In this document: positions 9,401 through 17,739 of the stretch, piece after piece
Layout of the letters: every line of letters begins with the position of its first letter
Numbering within the stretch: position 1 is the first letter of the stretch
Origin: an uncultured Saprospiraceae bacterium
GTDB taxonomy: Bacteria > Bacteroidota > Bacteroidia > Chitinophagales > Saprospiraceae
Assembly: GCA_937872385.1 (NCBI GenBank)
Contig: CALMSO010000061.1
Span: 1-64,000, forward strand
Direction: 5' to 3'
DNA: 64,000 nt
Made by a program: the position numbers and the translations under genes
Notes under the pieces: model-generated
Told to the model about the DNA's origin: nothing
The model's input: only the letters and a program-made list of their open reading frames with translations
Database searches by the model: none

Positions 9401-10618
9401 AAAAGTGCTATTGGAGCCAGTATTCGTAATACGACCATAAAGCTTAGTCAGGACGGTAGCCAAATAGGTACTTTTTTTACTGATACAGAGGGTGTTTTTT
9501 ACATGGACAATTTGCCCGCCGGCAGAACTGTAACCGTGACTCCTCGCAAAGAAGATTTTCCTGCCAATGGGCTAAGAACAGCGGGCATCACAGTTATTCA
9601 GCAATTTATTTTGGGTATTACACATCCACTACTTACCTCGCCCTTCCAACTCATGGCCGCTGATGCTAATTGTGATGGAAGAATAACTACTGCGGATTTA
9701 TTTACCATTCAGCGAATGATTGTAGGGGTCTATGAACAATTTCCTAATTGTCCTTCGTGGGTGTTTCTTCCGACTAATATGAGCCATAATTTGCAAATGA
9801 ATACTCAATATTACCCAGACTTTCCTTACCCCCAAACTATTACTTTTCAAAATATGCAACAGGAGACCACAGCCAATTTTACAGGGGTAAAGGTAGGCGA
9901 TATTTTGAATCTTGCTAACCCGCAGCGGCTTCAGGAAATAGATGTGAGAGCAACCAATTCAATCGAATTGGCTGTAGAACAGCAACCTTCGAATACACAT
10001 GAGCAGATATTGGTTTTGAAGTTTGCCGAGCGTAGCGCCTTGCTTAATTTCCAGTTTAGCCTTCAATATGATCCGAACAATTGGGAAATTGTAACTTCGG
10101 GAACTCCGGAAATGCCATCATTCTTGCTAAATACCAATTTACCAGGACGCCTTGTCTTTAGCTGGTTTAGCGATTCTGGATACGAGAAAACCTGGAGGGC
10201 AGGCGAAAATATTGCAAGATTACATCTGCGCCCCAAGTACCATGGCATAATAGCTGACAATGTGCTGCAAATGGAAACTTCCTCCTTTATAGCCGAAGCA
10301 TTCAACAGTAAGTGGCAGCGGTACGCTTTATCTCTTAAAGTGGATCAAGTTCCTGCCTATCAGTACCAGCTTTTTCAAAATATACCCAATCCGGCGGCAG
10401 ACCAGACCATTATCGCGTTTGAATTGCCGCAGGAAGAAGATGCGCACATCTTGATTCACAATCAATTGGGGCAGTTGCAGTACGAGCTGAGAGGCTACTA
10501 TCCTGCAGGGAGGAATGAGATGCAGATACCGCTTTCTACAATGCCTTCGGGAGTTTATTACTATACTTTGCGAACATCAAAATTCACAGCAAGTCGCACT
10601 ATGATGGTAAAACGGTAG
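6422..10618 (+). CDS. T9SS-secreted modular surface protein with Kazal, SprB, PKD, cohesin-like and dockerin-like parts
   Basis: The 1398-residue product has a long signal peptide ending AWGQ near residue 36. Cysteine-rich Kazal-like units follow at about 43-85, 90-130 and 138-180 (degenerate, PVCVxLxDG form). Two canonical Kazal domains lie near 188-222 and 346-380, each with PVCGSDGxTYSN. Between those two lies a beta domain of about 120 residues that I do not recognise. Five SprB-type repeats occupy about 383-755, each starting near TCGQ and containing PYxYRWSNG and YxVTVTD. A PKD-like domain follows at about 760-825, then a cohesin-like fold, a CarboxypepD_reg-like fold (about 970-1030), a dockerin-like segment (DANCDGRITTADL), a second cohesin-like segment and a T9SS type A sorting domain (FQNIPNPAADQT to the end). 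Kazal domains inhibit serine proteases, and SprB repeats are adhesin modules. A protease-resistant adhesin is the likely role, by inference. Confidence 0.9.
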   Translation: MKTLTMSRLTLLRVPFLKWHIFGCLVFCLAASTAWGQVVPLPVCEVYCPQDYSPVCVELADGTIEEYPNACSAECDGYTEDDFVQCYPDPPCYCPAVYPLPYDPVCVLLPDGSIKEYYNRCFACNYDEDDFVDCTLPDPPCYCPLYYDPVCVRLPNGTLLEYSNSCFAACDGYTGDDLIGCAAVDPCSNCPTLYAPVCGSDGVTYSNSCQAECAGVSWTAGACAPPPPTDGYRFIRAVICERVQSSNPYNFINERYLFEPGERVSAWMELREAYGSIRGRFEWYKPNGQLHVSYETITFTNNTGGRVRMYSSRTDITEGGTWTVRFYVRRNNGAYRLVESLNFEISCLCPALYDPVCGSDGNTYSNDCAASCAGVDWTRGACTDCNDLNISTSSVDATCGQSNGSAAASATGGQAPYTYRWSNGRTEAIITGLPMGNYNVTVTDANSCTRTQTINVGAITGPTTSVSVMNASCGQSDGSATASATGGQAPYTYRWSNGRTGATITGLSEGNYIVTVTDANNCTTTRLVRINNATPQINVLNVVPAQCGQANASVTVQAVGGSTPYVYRWSNGQIGDRSTNLQADTYIVTVTDARGCTATRNVVINEINAGELSLMTIEPTCGQNNGFINVNIVGGTPPYSYRWNNGQTGSFLSNIVAGTYAVTVTDAANCVQSRTVTLNQRGGILNIPSADITNATCVSNSGAIRVNVSGGESPYSYTWNTGSTGSSLNNLNAGTYTITVSDRNNCRAIRSFIVERVCDTECQAPVANFEFTIDNNGVVSFRNTSTNNPNTCRWDFGTGASSTDCNPVYQFTQSGTFEVRLTVGNECASYIHFIAIPIQINLGNSESGFRLEIGQVSGSSGDVVCVPLLLRTPVPITFSSIQGTILLSNTQIAQLIELVENPAITGLYNNNRFSYSARNAQNAVMRDGDTLFCMQIRLVGNPGDHSIINLTGDLTDFEFVIINNGTTTFQNDIPIIGGRVSIHSNTLSIRGNIKSAIGASIRNTTIKLSQDGSQIGTFFTDTEGVFYMDNLPAGRTVTVTPRKEDFPANGLRTAGITVIQQFILGITHPLLTSPFQLMAADANCDGRITTADLFTIQRMIVGVYEQFPNCPSWVFLPTNMSHNLQMNTQYYPDFPYPQTITFQNMQQETTANFTGVKVGDILNLANPQRLQEIDVRATNSIELAVEQQPSNTHEQILVLKFAERSALLNFQFSLQYDPNNWEIVTSGTPEMPSFLLNTNLPGRLVFSWFSDSGYEKTWRAGENIARLHLRPKYHGIIADNVLQMETSSFIAEAFNSKWQRYALSLKVDQVPAYQYQLFQNIPNPAADQTIIAFELPQEEDAHILIHNQLGQLQYELRGYYPAGRNEMQIPLSTMPSGVYYYTLRTSKFTASRTMMVKR

Positions 10619-10635
10619 AGCAATTCCTTAGTCTT

Positions 10636-10650
10636 CTTACCAAGGGTAAG
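10636..10650 (+). repeat. Weak hairpin after the surface-protein gene
   Basis: CTTACC (10636-10641) and GGTAAG (10645-10650) can pair over a 3-base loop 18 bases after the stop codon. There is no T-tract. The segment AAGGGTAAG (10642-10650) could instead pair with CTTACCCTT at 10701-10709. Either may end the long transcript, but the evidence is thin. Confidence 0.25.
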
Positions 10651-10729
10651 TTGCACCCACAGCTTTAGCAAGCTAAATGGCGGAACGAGTAAGTAATAAA
10701 CTTACCCTTCCTTCGGCGGCTCCTTTCTA

Positions 10730-11339
10730 AAAGTATGTTTAAAAAACCATTTACTCAATACGGTTAATAATGATTGGGTAATTAACTAACCATATCATAG
10801 TTCGAGCGCTTTTAGCGGTCTTTTCGACGGCTTTACTTAATCGACGAAAGTAGTTGAAGTAGCCAAAAGTACGTTTTACTACCCAATGCCATTTTGATGG
10901 GTACAAAGCCTTTTTGGGTCTCGGGTCGCGCCTCAATTTCCACTTCAATGTCTAATTCCTGGATGACATAGCCCTCAAAAGTGCCCTTGTAGATGCGCTT
11001 GCGTCCATTGATCTTTTTGTTGCCATCCCAACCTTTATCCACCTTGATAAACGGACCGGTTTTGACACTTTGACACAATTTGCTAAGCCGGAAACCGACT
11101 TCCCAGCTTGCGCCATCGAGCACCCGTACGCAAGATCCAAAAAATCGCATTTATAATGACCCGTAAACAATATTTACGTTTTTGTTGCACCGGAAGATAT
11201 TCTTTTATAACTTTCCACTGAGAATCAGTTAGTTCATGATATTGAGTGACCTATTACTTGTGATTGGGGGGTTAAAAACACAAGTTTATGAACTGATTCT
11301 CAATTTTTTATACCTCTATGCAGAATTTAAACATACTTT
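10730..11339 (-). mobile_element. Decayed IS5-family insertion sequence with intact terminal inverted repeats
   Basis: The ends are perfect 14-bp inverted repeats: AAAGTATGTTTAAA at 10730-10743 and TTTAAACATACTTT at 11326-11339. If the outermost base of each is taken as flank, the element is bordered by TAA on both sides (10728-10730 and 11339-11341), which fits the TNA-type target duplications of some IS5-family groups. Inside lies a minus-strand transposase remnant. At 610 bp it is shorter than complete members (about 850 bp or more), because the middle of the transposase gene is gone. A further inverted repeat, TGAGAATCAGTT at 11219-11230 against AACTGATTCTCA at 11291-11302, lies near the right end. 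Confidence 0.85.
10751..11250 (-). pseudogene. IS5-family transposase remnant, frameshifted and internally deleted
   Basis: Read on the minus strand, the N-terminal part gives LTDSQWKVIKEYLPVQQKRK then NAIFWILRTGARWRKL, typical of IS5-group transposases, and then meets an in-frame TAG after FPA. After a frame change comes DKGWDGNKKINGRKR, then GTFEGYVIQ...QKGFVPIK. A second frame change leads to WHWVVKRTFGYFNYFRRLSK at the C-terminus. The middle section that should carry the first catalytic aspartates is missing, and no in-frame start codon is left. It cannot make an active transposase. Confidence 0.88.
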
Positions 11340-11489
11340 AATACGGAAATAATTTTTATTACGCATTCTAAAAAATTAATGGTAAAGAAAAATTTGATAA
11401 ACTCACTAAGTCATTGATAACCAATTTTAAAATAAGTCTATTTTGTATATTTTCTTTATTTTACAAAGCTTACTTCAACGCTGGCTATT

Positions 11490-12521
11490 ATGAATGCTTT
11501 ATCCTTCCAAACGGCTATTTTCGATCATATCTTGGAAAAGTATTCCAATGCCAAAAAACCGGAAATTATTGATCAACTTTCGGATTTGCTACAAATAGGT
11601 AAAGATGGTATTTATCGCCGCATGCGAGGAGAGACAGCACTGACCGTCGATGAACTCAAAATTATTGCCACACATTTTCAGCTTTCCTTAGATTCCATGA
11701 TTCATGAAAAAAGTGATATCCACCTTTTTTCCTATAATTTTTTCTCTTTGAAAATTAATAGTAGCCTCGATTATATCCAGCAGATTTACGATAATATGAA
11801 TTCTGCTTACCGATTGCCAGGTCTCAAAATTTATTACGCATCCATGGACATTCCCATTGTGATGTATTTTGGATCGCCAGAATTGCTGGCATTTAAATTA
11901 TATGTATATGGATTGACTTCATGGAGTTTTAAGTTTCTGGAAAATCAAAAATTCAGATTTGATCTTTTTCCTCCACAAATTATTGAAGCCGCTCAAAAAG
12001 TGACCAAAGTATATAATTTGGCGCATTCTCACGAAATTTGGACATCCTCCATGCTGGATACGACGTTGAATCAGCTGGATTATATGGTAAGCGCAGATCA
12101 ATTTGAAAATAATGCAGATGCACTATTGATTTGTGATGCTATCCTTAATTTGATTCAGCATTTCAGAAAAATGGCTGAAACAGGGCATAAATTTCCCTTG
12201 GGGCAGACGCCGCATAGTGACGGTGGTCGGTTTGACTTGTTTCACAACGAATTAGCAAGCACCAATAATACGGTTTTGGTGAGCAGTAATGCTGACAAAA
12301 TGCTTTTTACGACTTTCGGCACGCCCAATTTTCTTAAAACCAGTGATGCTAAAATTTGCGATCATATTGAAAGTTGGTTCAATACACTCACCAACAAGTC
12401 CACTTCCCTGAGTTTCCATTCCGAAAAAAGTCGCAATTGGTTTTTTAATCGCCTTAAAAAGAAAGTGCTATGGCAAAGACAGCACATTGAAATGCATATC
12501 TCCAGCGAAACCAGTCTGTAA
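11490..12521 (+). CDS. Helix-turn-helix (XRE-like) transcriptional regulator with unknown C-terminal domain
   Basis: The 343-residue product begins with a HTH resembling Cro/C1 or BetR domains at about residues 18-75 (IIDQLSDLLQIGKDGIYRRM, then LTVDELKIIATHFQLSLD). The other 260 residues are mostly helical and match no family I can name. Bacteroidota encode many stand-alone regulators of this length with an N-terminal XRE-like HTH. The gene lies in AT-rich DNA just beyond the dead IS element, and the next gene is an unknown exported protein. Targets cannot be inferred. Confidence 0.65.
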   Translation: MNALSFQTAIFDHILEKYSNAKKPEIIDQLSDLLQIGKDGIYRRMRGETALTVDELKIIATHFQLSLDSMIHEKSDIHLFSYNFFSLKINSSLDYIQQIYDNMNSAYRLPGLKIYYASMDIPIVMYFGSPELLAFKLYVYGLTSWSFKFLENQKFRFDLFPPQIIEAAQKVTKVYNLAHSHEIWTSSMLDTTLNQLDYMVSADQFENNADALLICDAILNLIQHFRKMAETGHKFPLGQTPHSDGGRFDLFHNELASTNNTVLVSSNADKMLFTTFGTPNFLKTSDAKICDHIESWFNTLTNKSTSLSFHSEKSRNWFFNRLKKKVLWQRQHIEMHISSETSL

Positions 12522-12715
12522 AAATTGATTCTCTCTTCATTTCCTGAATTATATTTTGCTTTTGATCAATTGCTTTTTGCTCAAAGGCATTCCATTTTAT
12601 TAATATTAGCGAAATAAATATATAATAGTAACGAAATAAGCTTCCCTTGCATTTTAATAAAGGTGCAACTTGCCGGTGTATTTAAAAATATTCAACAACA
12701 CTTAAAAGTAAGATC

Positions 12716-13246
12716 ATGAAAAGCACCCTATTGATTACATTGGCATTTATTTTTATACATCATGTAAAAGCACAAGACTCGATATATCAACGAATTGCAT
12801 ATCAGACTGAAAGAGATTCGGGAAATTTAACAGCAAAAAAGCAAGACGAGGAGATTAAAAATAGAAAAAATATGATTTATGGGTCAGTTGGAGCTTGGAG
12901 CTTAGGACTTTTTACGGGCAAGCTAAGCTATCAAAGAAAAATCTTTAATTTTCTCTCCCTCAAATCAAGCATTGGCAGAGGGGCATATTTCTATGGGTTT
13001 CCTTTTGTTTATGATGTAGGGCCCATAGTAAGCTTGGGATCTAAGAGCGTTCGCTTTGTAAGTGGAGCTTTGCTTTATGGCTATGTAGATAGTAGTGATT
13101 CTCCAGTTTTTTTCGCAATTCCCTTTGGTATTGAAATTTATAATAAAAAAGGGTTTTATATATTGCCTCAGGGCACTTTTATTCAAGGCGATTATAATTA
13201 TGGAACCTTTGTTGAAATTCAGCTTGGAATAGGCGCCTCCTTTTAA
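12716..13246 (+). CDS. Exported hypothetical protein, possibly a small outer-membrane beta-barrel
   Basis: The 176-residue product starts with a clear signal peptide (MKSTLLITLAFIFIHHVKAQ). After a polar linker (about 21-55) the rest alternates aromatic and glycine-rich strands and ends in phenylalanine (GIGASF), as outer-membrane barrels often do. No family is recognised. It stands alone in AT-rich DNA with long flanks (194 and 305 bases). Confidence 0.6.
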   Translation: MKSTLLITLAFIFIHHVKAQDSIYQRIAYQTERDSGNLTAKKQDEEIKNRKNMIYGSVGAWSLGLFTGKLSYQRKIFNFLSLKSSIGRGAYFYGFPFVYDVGPIVSLGSKSVRFVSGALLYGYVDSSDSPVFFAIPFGIEIYNKKGFYILPQGTFIQGDYNYGTFVEIQLGIGASF

Positions 13247-13469
13247 AATAAGAATCTAACATTTCTCTGTTGTAATATTCTTTTGAATCAAACTTCAAAA
13301 AACCAAGTTTTTATTAACCTAAAATCATTAACCTTTATGGATAGTGTTAATTTACGAGTGATAAGTTTCAAGTAAAGCTCTGAAAATCAAAGTTTTGAAT
13401 ACGAAAACCACTCAATTATTAATACTGCCAAAATGATTAATAAAAAAGAATAAACTGCGCTGAACATCG

Positions 13470-13512
13470 TAGCAACGCCAATAGCGGCTTATCGTAGGCT
13501 ACTGCGTTGCTA
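13470..13512. repeat. Imperfect hairpin in the gap before the 174-residue gene
   Basis: TAGCAACGC at 13470-13478 pairs with GCGTTGCTA at 13504-13512, and TAGC/GCTA can pair further inside. The hairpin is richer in GC than its AT-rich surroundings (13247-13551), which otherwise hold nothing I can identify. It lies about 40 bases before the next gene and may be a terminator-like or mobile repeat structure. Confidence 0.4.
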
Positions 13513-13551
13513 TACGTTTATTCTATCCAATTAACAATTAAATAAAAAAAC

Positions 13552-14076
13552 ATGAAACAAGTAAATTCAATCAAGCAACAAATCGAGAATCTTAAAGATG
13601 CAATTTCTAAAAAGGAAATAATTCCGCAAGATTTTCAAATCAGCTTCAAAAGAGAAACAATCGAGTCAACAACTCTTGGTATCAATAAAGAAGTATCAAT
13701 CGTACCTGAAAATATAGGGAATGCACCTCCCCAAGCAAAATCTAAGCAAAATGATGATACAGCGATGCATTTACCCAAAGTACAGTGCAATGGAACAAAT
13801 ATCATCTTTGTATCAGGAAACGGAGTAACAGATTCGTCCGGAAATAGCATACTATATATAAATGAAATAGCATGCAGTTTGCCAATTGATGAAGTTGACC
13901 AAATTAATTTTGTTGCAACACCAATGGGTAGTTTACCTTCTATTTTAACTTTTTTGATTGATAGACAAAATGGAACCATTACAGTTTATTCATTTGATTT
14001 AGAGGGTAAACCAAAAAAGAATGTGCCTTTTCATTGGCATATAATGGCAAATTACTTTCTAAATATTGTGGATTGA
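13552..14076 (+). CDS. Hypothetical protein, AT-rich accessory gene
   Basis: The 174-residue product has no signal peptide and no transmembrane segment. It begins with a short helical, lysine-rich region (MKQVNSIKQQIENLKDAISK), then a polar linker to about residue 80, then a compact beta-rich half ending near VPFHWHIMANYFLNIVD. I recognise no family. Its base composition is as AT-rich as its neighbours, and a GC-rich hairpin follows 38 bases after the stop. Confidence 0.5.
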   Translation: MKQVNSIKQQIENLKDAISKKEIIPQDFQISFKRETIESTTLGINKEVSIVPENIGNAPPQAKSKQNDDTAMHLPKVQCNGTNIIFVSGNGVTDSSGNSILYINEIACSLPIDEVDQINFVATPMGSLPSILTFLIDRQNGTITVYSFDLEGKPKKNVPFHWHIMANYFLNIVD

Positions 14077-14113
14077 TAATAAACGAACTAAAACAAGAAC
14101 TGGATAGAACAAT

Positions 14114-14191
14114 GCACTGCTGCCCGCCAGCCGCCCAAACCCGCAAGTGCCAACACTCCGGCGGGCAGGGGCAGCAGTGCCACCGTTGGCA
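14114..14191. repeat. GC-rich cruciform-type inverted repeat
   Basis: GCACTGCTGCC (14114-14124) pairs with GGCAGCAGTGC (14170-14180), continued inward by CCGCC with GGCGG (14160-14164). A second pair, TGCCAAC (14148-14154) with GTTGGCA (14185-14191), overlaps the first, so two alternative folds exist. The element is strikingly GC-rich within AT-rich DNA. Similar GC-rich elements occur in accessory regions of Bacteroidota as I remember. It does not match integron attC core sites. The rest of 14077-14399 shows no gene. Confidence 0.55.
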
Positions 14192-14399
14192 GCAAGTGTA
14201 AAATGATAGCGATATAATAAACAGAAAAGTGACAGAAATAGAAAAAATAGAACATTTTGATAGGTGACCAAAAACAAATAAACAATATTATAAGTCAACA
14301 ACGGTTAATTCAACTCACTAATTGACCTGATGTTCTCTATTTTTCTCCAATAGCACATTTTTTAAACGGTTGCAATGAAAATACAAAAGAAACAACTAT

Positions 14400-15389
14400 A
14401 TGAAGGTATTACTCACTGGCGCAGATGGCTTGTTAGGAAACAATCTGGTTCGGGAATTATTAAGCAGAAACTATGAGGTAGGTGTAATGCTACTCAACGA
14501 ACAACTCCTCCCTTTGGGACTTATTGGCTTACCTGTTCATAGGTATTTTGGAAATATTCTCGACAAGTCAGCTGTAGATAATGCTATCTCAGGTCATGAC
14601 ATAGTAATACACGCTGCAGCTAATACGCAAGTCTATCCAGCTCGTGATTCACTTATTCGTGAAGTGAACATTACCGGTACAAGCAATGTGATAGAAGCTT
14701 GTCTGAAGCATAATGTAAAACGGTTGATACACATCGGAACCGCCAATTCATTTGCGCCTGGTAACAAGCAAAAGCCCGGCAATGAAAACGGCAGTTACAT
14801 TGGCTACAAATATGGCCTCGATTATATTGACTCTAAATATGAAGCTCAAAACTTAGTAATCAATGCCGTAACCGCAAAGGGGCTAAATGCTTTAATTGTT
14901 AACCTCACTTTTATGATAGGCCCTTACGACACCAAGCCCAGCTCAGGTGCGCTCATTTTAGCATTGTATCATAAAAAAATACCCATTTATACAAAAGGTT
15001 CAAAAACTTATATAGCAGTTAAAGACGCTGCAGTTGCAATAGCTAATTCTTTAACATTAGGACAAGTAGGCGAATGTTACATTTTAGGCAACCACAGCCT
15101 TAGCTACAAAGAAGTCTTTGATCTTATTGCCGAAACCATTGAGATTAAAGCTCCAAGATTTTCACTGCCTTCGCCATTGGTAAAATTTTATGGTAATTAT
15201 AATTCATGGTATAGTAAAATTAGTGGCAGAGTACCATCTGTAACGAAAGAATTGGCCTTGCTTTCGTGTGAACATCATTGCTATTCGGGAGAAAAAGCAC
15301 GTCAAGAACTTCATATGCCCTGCACGGATATGCGCATTGCCATAAAAGAGTGTTTTGAGTGGTTTCAGCAAAATAAATACACCACCTAA
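14400..15389 (+). CDS. NAD-dependent epimerase/dehydratase (extended SDR), copy 1
   Basis: The 329-residue product is an extended short-chain dehydrogenase with a nucleotide-binding TGADGLLGNN at residues 6-15 and a YxxxK catalytic pair in DYIDSKYEAQ. These enzymes act on nucleotide sugars or on dihydroflavonol-like and hydroxysteroid-like substrates; the substrate is unknown here. It is followed after 10 bases by a classical SDR, so the two are very probably one operon. A homologous pair lies at 32025-33816 in the reverse order, and this protein aligns end to end with the epimerase there (for example NPTFIIGARDAQPSSGK there against NLTFMIGPYDTKPSSGA here). The copy here is much more AT-rich than the other. 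Confidence 0.85.
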   Translation: MKVLLTGADGLLGNNLVRELLSRNYEVGVMLLNEQLLPLGLIGLPVHRYFGNILDKSAVDNAISGHDIVIHAAANTQVYPARDSLIREVNITGTSNVIEACLKHNVKRLIHIGTANSFAPGNKQKPGNENGSYIGYKYGLDYIDSKYEAQNLVINAVTAKGLNALIVNLTFMIGPYDTKPSSGALILALYHKKIPIYTKGSKTYIAVKDAAVAIANSLTLGQVGECYILGNHSLSYKEVFDLIAETIEIKAPRFSLPSPLVKFYGNYNSWYSKISGRVPSVTKELALLSCEHHCYSGEKARQELHMPCTDMRIAIKECFEWFQQNKYTT

Positions 15390-15399
15390 TTAAAATGAT

Positions 15400-16203
15400 A
15401 TGTTCAGCGACAAAGTAATTATCATCACCGGTTCAACCCAGGGAATAGGTCTGAAAACTGCAGAACTGCTGGTACGCATGGGCGCTCGCCTTGTTATTAA
15501 TTCGCGATCCCCGCAAAAAGTAGAAGCTACACTTTGCTACCTTAAAGAAATTACCCCACACGCAATTGGTATAGCGGGAGATGTGAGCAATTACGAATTC
15601 TGTTTAGAATTACGCAAGTTTGCGATAGGAAGCTTTGGTCGAATTGATATTCTTATCAACAATGCAGGTGTAGCCTCTAGTGGACTGATGAAGGACATTG
15701 TGCCTAATGCCTTCGAAAAGGTACTTAACATTAACTTACTGGGCAGTATATATCCAACTATGGCTTGTATAAACGAGATTCGTCAACAAAAAGGTTCTAT
15801 ACTGTTTATAGCATCTGTGGCAGGAATAGTAGGACTGCCCAACTATTCGGCTTATGCAGCCACCAAGCGGGCTATAGTAAGTTTGGCCGAAAGCCTCCGA
15901 AGCGAATTGACGGATGACGGAGTGTTTGTAGGTGTAAATTATCCGGGCTTCACCGAAAACGAAGATCAGAAAACCATTATCAACGCAAAGGGGGAAGAAG
16001 TACTGCTACAAAAGCGAAGGGGTGTTAAAGCCCTTAGTCGAGAAAGAACCGCAGAAAAAATCATCGAGCAGTTGCAAAAGCGCAAGTTTCGAATGTATTC
16101 CTCTTTTTCTGCAAAAGCGATCCAATTGATGTATCGGATATTCCCTCAACTTACTTTGAATATTCTGCGGCATTATCGCATGAAAATTAGTTCTATGCAA
16201 TAA
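15400..16203 (+). CDS. Classical short-chain dehydrogenase/reductase, copy 1
   Basis: The 267-residue product has the cofactor motif TGSTQGIG near residue 11, NNAG near residue 86, and a serine followed by YxxxK (YAATK) as catalytic residues. It is an NAD(P)-dependent oxidoreductase of unknown substrate. It follows the epimerase gene after 10 bases. The paralogous pair at 32025-33816 keeps the same two gene types together, which points to consecutive steps on one substrate. Confidence 0.85.
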   Translation: MFSDKVIIITGSTQGIGLKTAELLVRMGARLVINSRSPQKVEATLCYLKEITPHAIGIAGDVSNYEFCLELRKFAIGSFGRIDILINNAGVASSGLMKDIVPNAFEKVLNINLLGSIYPTMACINEIRQQKGSILFIASVAGIVGLPNYSAYAATKRAIVSLAESLRSELTDDGVFVGVNYPGFTENEDQKTIINAKGEEVLLQKRRGVKALSRERTAEKIIEQLQKRKFRMYSSFSAKAIQLMYRIFPQLTLNILRHYRMKISSMQ

Positions 16204-16444
16204 TTTATGTAAAATTACCATATAGAATGCAGGAAAGGGCGCCTCTTGCATTCACAGTTTGGTTTATAAGAGCCTAAACACAAAATATAAATTAATTGTA
16301 TCCAAGTTACAAAGGCTATCAATCCTTCAATAGCAGGCACTGCATTTTGTGAAGTATATACTTTTGGTAGTGTTAATAATTGAGTGACTTTCGCATTCAA
16401 AATATTGACTATCAGTATTTTAAACTTTAAATTTTACACGACTA

Positions 16445-17566
16445 TCAAGGATTTGTCTCTGCCCAAACGGTTTCGCCCTGTGGGGTGATGTAACTCCAGC
16501 GGCCAGCGCTTTCTGTCCATGCGAGTCCGTCGCGGAAAGGCAGTACGGCATCGTATTGCGGCGGGATAACCCACTCGCCCGAAGGGTCAATGAAACCCCA
16601 GCGGTCGTCTTTTTTTGCGGGCGCATGCCCTTCACTGAAAATACCAGCATCGGCATACTGGGGTAGAATGCGCATGTTACCTTGCTTATCAATAAAGCCA
16701 AAAGCGTCGTGGCTTTGCACAGGGGCCAGCCCTTCGCTGAAATCACCGGCAAAGGCATACTGCGGCGGAATAATGATTTCACCATCCGTACGGAGGAAGC
16801 CGTATTGGTTGTTGGTTATAATTACTGCCATTTCTTCAGCAAACTCGCCCCAAAGTTCGTGCTCCGGCACGTCAAAACGGGGTTCTACCAACACCTCGCT
16901 GAAGCGATGCGCCAGCCCCCATTTTTTGCCGAGCCGCACCGGTGCTACATCGCCTTGAAAAGGATAACAAGCATCGAAAGGCAAGAGCATGATAAGGGCG
17001 CCAGTCGGATCAATATAGCCCCAGCCACTTGCCAATTGTACAGGTGCTAACCCTCCCGAAAAGCGGTCGGCTGCTGCAAATTGCGGCTCAATAGCAAACG
17101 AACCGTCGGTGCGAATATAGCCCCAACGACCACCGCTACGCACGGCTGCCAGCCCTTCGCTGAAGTAGCCCGCTGCTTCGAATTGTGGCTCAATAGTTAG
17201 ATTGCCACGCACATCGAGATAGCCCCAGCGCCGTACCAATTGCACTGGTGCCAAGGCTTCTTCAAAATAACCGACCTGATTGAAAAGGCGCTTCATGAGC
17301 AAGCGGCCGAGTTTATCCATCGGTACCAGCTTGTCGTTCAGCAGTACCCGCGAAAAGCCATTATAAAAATCTTCGGCTTCGAGAAACTGCGGTTCTATTG
17401 CTATCAGCCCTTGCGCATTGATAAAACCATAGTGCCCGCGCTCCCGGATGCGGAAGAGTGCTTGCTGAGGGGTCAAGGCTGCTTGGTCGGTGCCATTGGC
17501 CGCCTGAAAAAGAGCAAGTTGGCTCTGCGTTTCCCCCGTTTGACGATATGTGCGTGATTTGGCCAT
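16445..17566 (-). CDS. WG-repeat protein
   Basis: The 373-residue product is almost entirely WG (KWG-type) repeats, about nine or ten units of 35-45 residues with the pattern WGYIxxxGxxxIxPQF, then F-x-EGLAPV. Clear units begin at YGFINAQG, WGYLDVRG, WGYIRTDG, WGYIDPTG, YGFLRTDG, FGFIDKQG and WGFIDPSG. There is no signal peptide, so it is probably cytoplasmic. WG repeats form a beta-rich scaffold with no agreed activity. The gene is divergent from the tail-fibre-like surface protein. Confidence 0.85.
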   Translation of the reverse strand: MAKSRTYRQTGETQSQLALFQAANGTDQAALTPQQALFRIRERGHYGFINAQGLIAIEPQFLEAEDFYNGFSRVLLNDKLVPMDKLGRLLMKRLFNQVGYFEEALAPVQLVRRWGYLDVRGNLTIEPQFEAAGYFSEGLAAVRSGGRWGYIRTDGSFAIEPQFAAADRFSGGLAPVQLASGWGYIDPTGALIMLLPFDACYPFQGDVAPVRLGKKWGLAHRFSEVLVEPRFDVPEHELWGEFAEEMAVIITNNQYGFLRTDGEIIIPPQYAFAGDFSEGLAPVQSHDAFGFIDKQGNMRILPQYADAGIFSEGHAPAKKDDRWGFIDPSGEWVIPPQYDAVLPFRDGLAWTESAGRWSYITPQGETVWAETNP

Positions 17567-17739
17567 GCGCTGCGAAGATACGATTTTTCAGCGTTTCCTT
17601 ATTTTATAGAAAATGGAGGTGCTTGAAAACTTTACGGATGTACTGGTTTACCATGATTTTTCGGTATCCCGTTTTTACGTGGTGTTTGTAGCGCTCAATA
17701 GCCCGAATTTTGGAACATGGAACCAAACACACCAAAACC

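Noticed and set aside
14114..14191. Integron attC site
   Set aside because: The stems are present but the core sites do not fit RYYYAAC and GTTRRRY.
14088..14301. Small minus-strand frames over the GC-rich element
   Set aside because: They arise from the inverted repeat and AT-rich flank, with no domain or conserved start.
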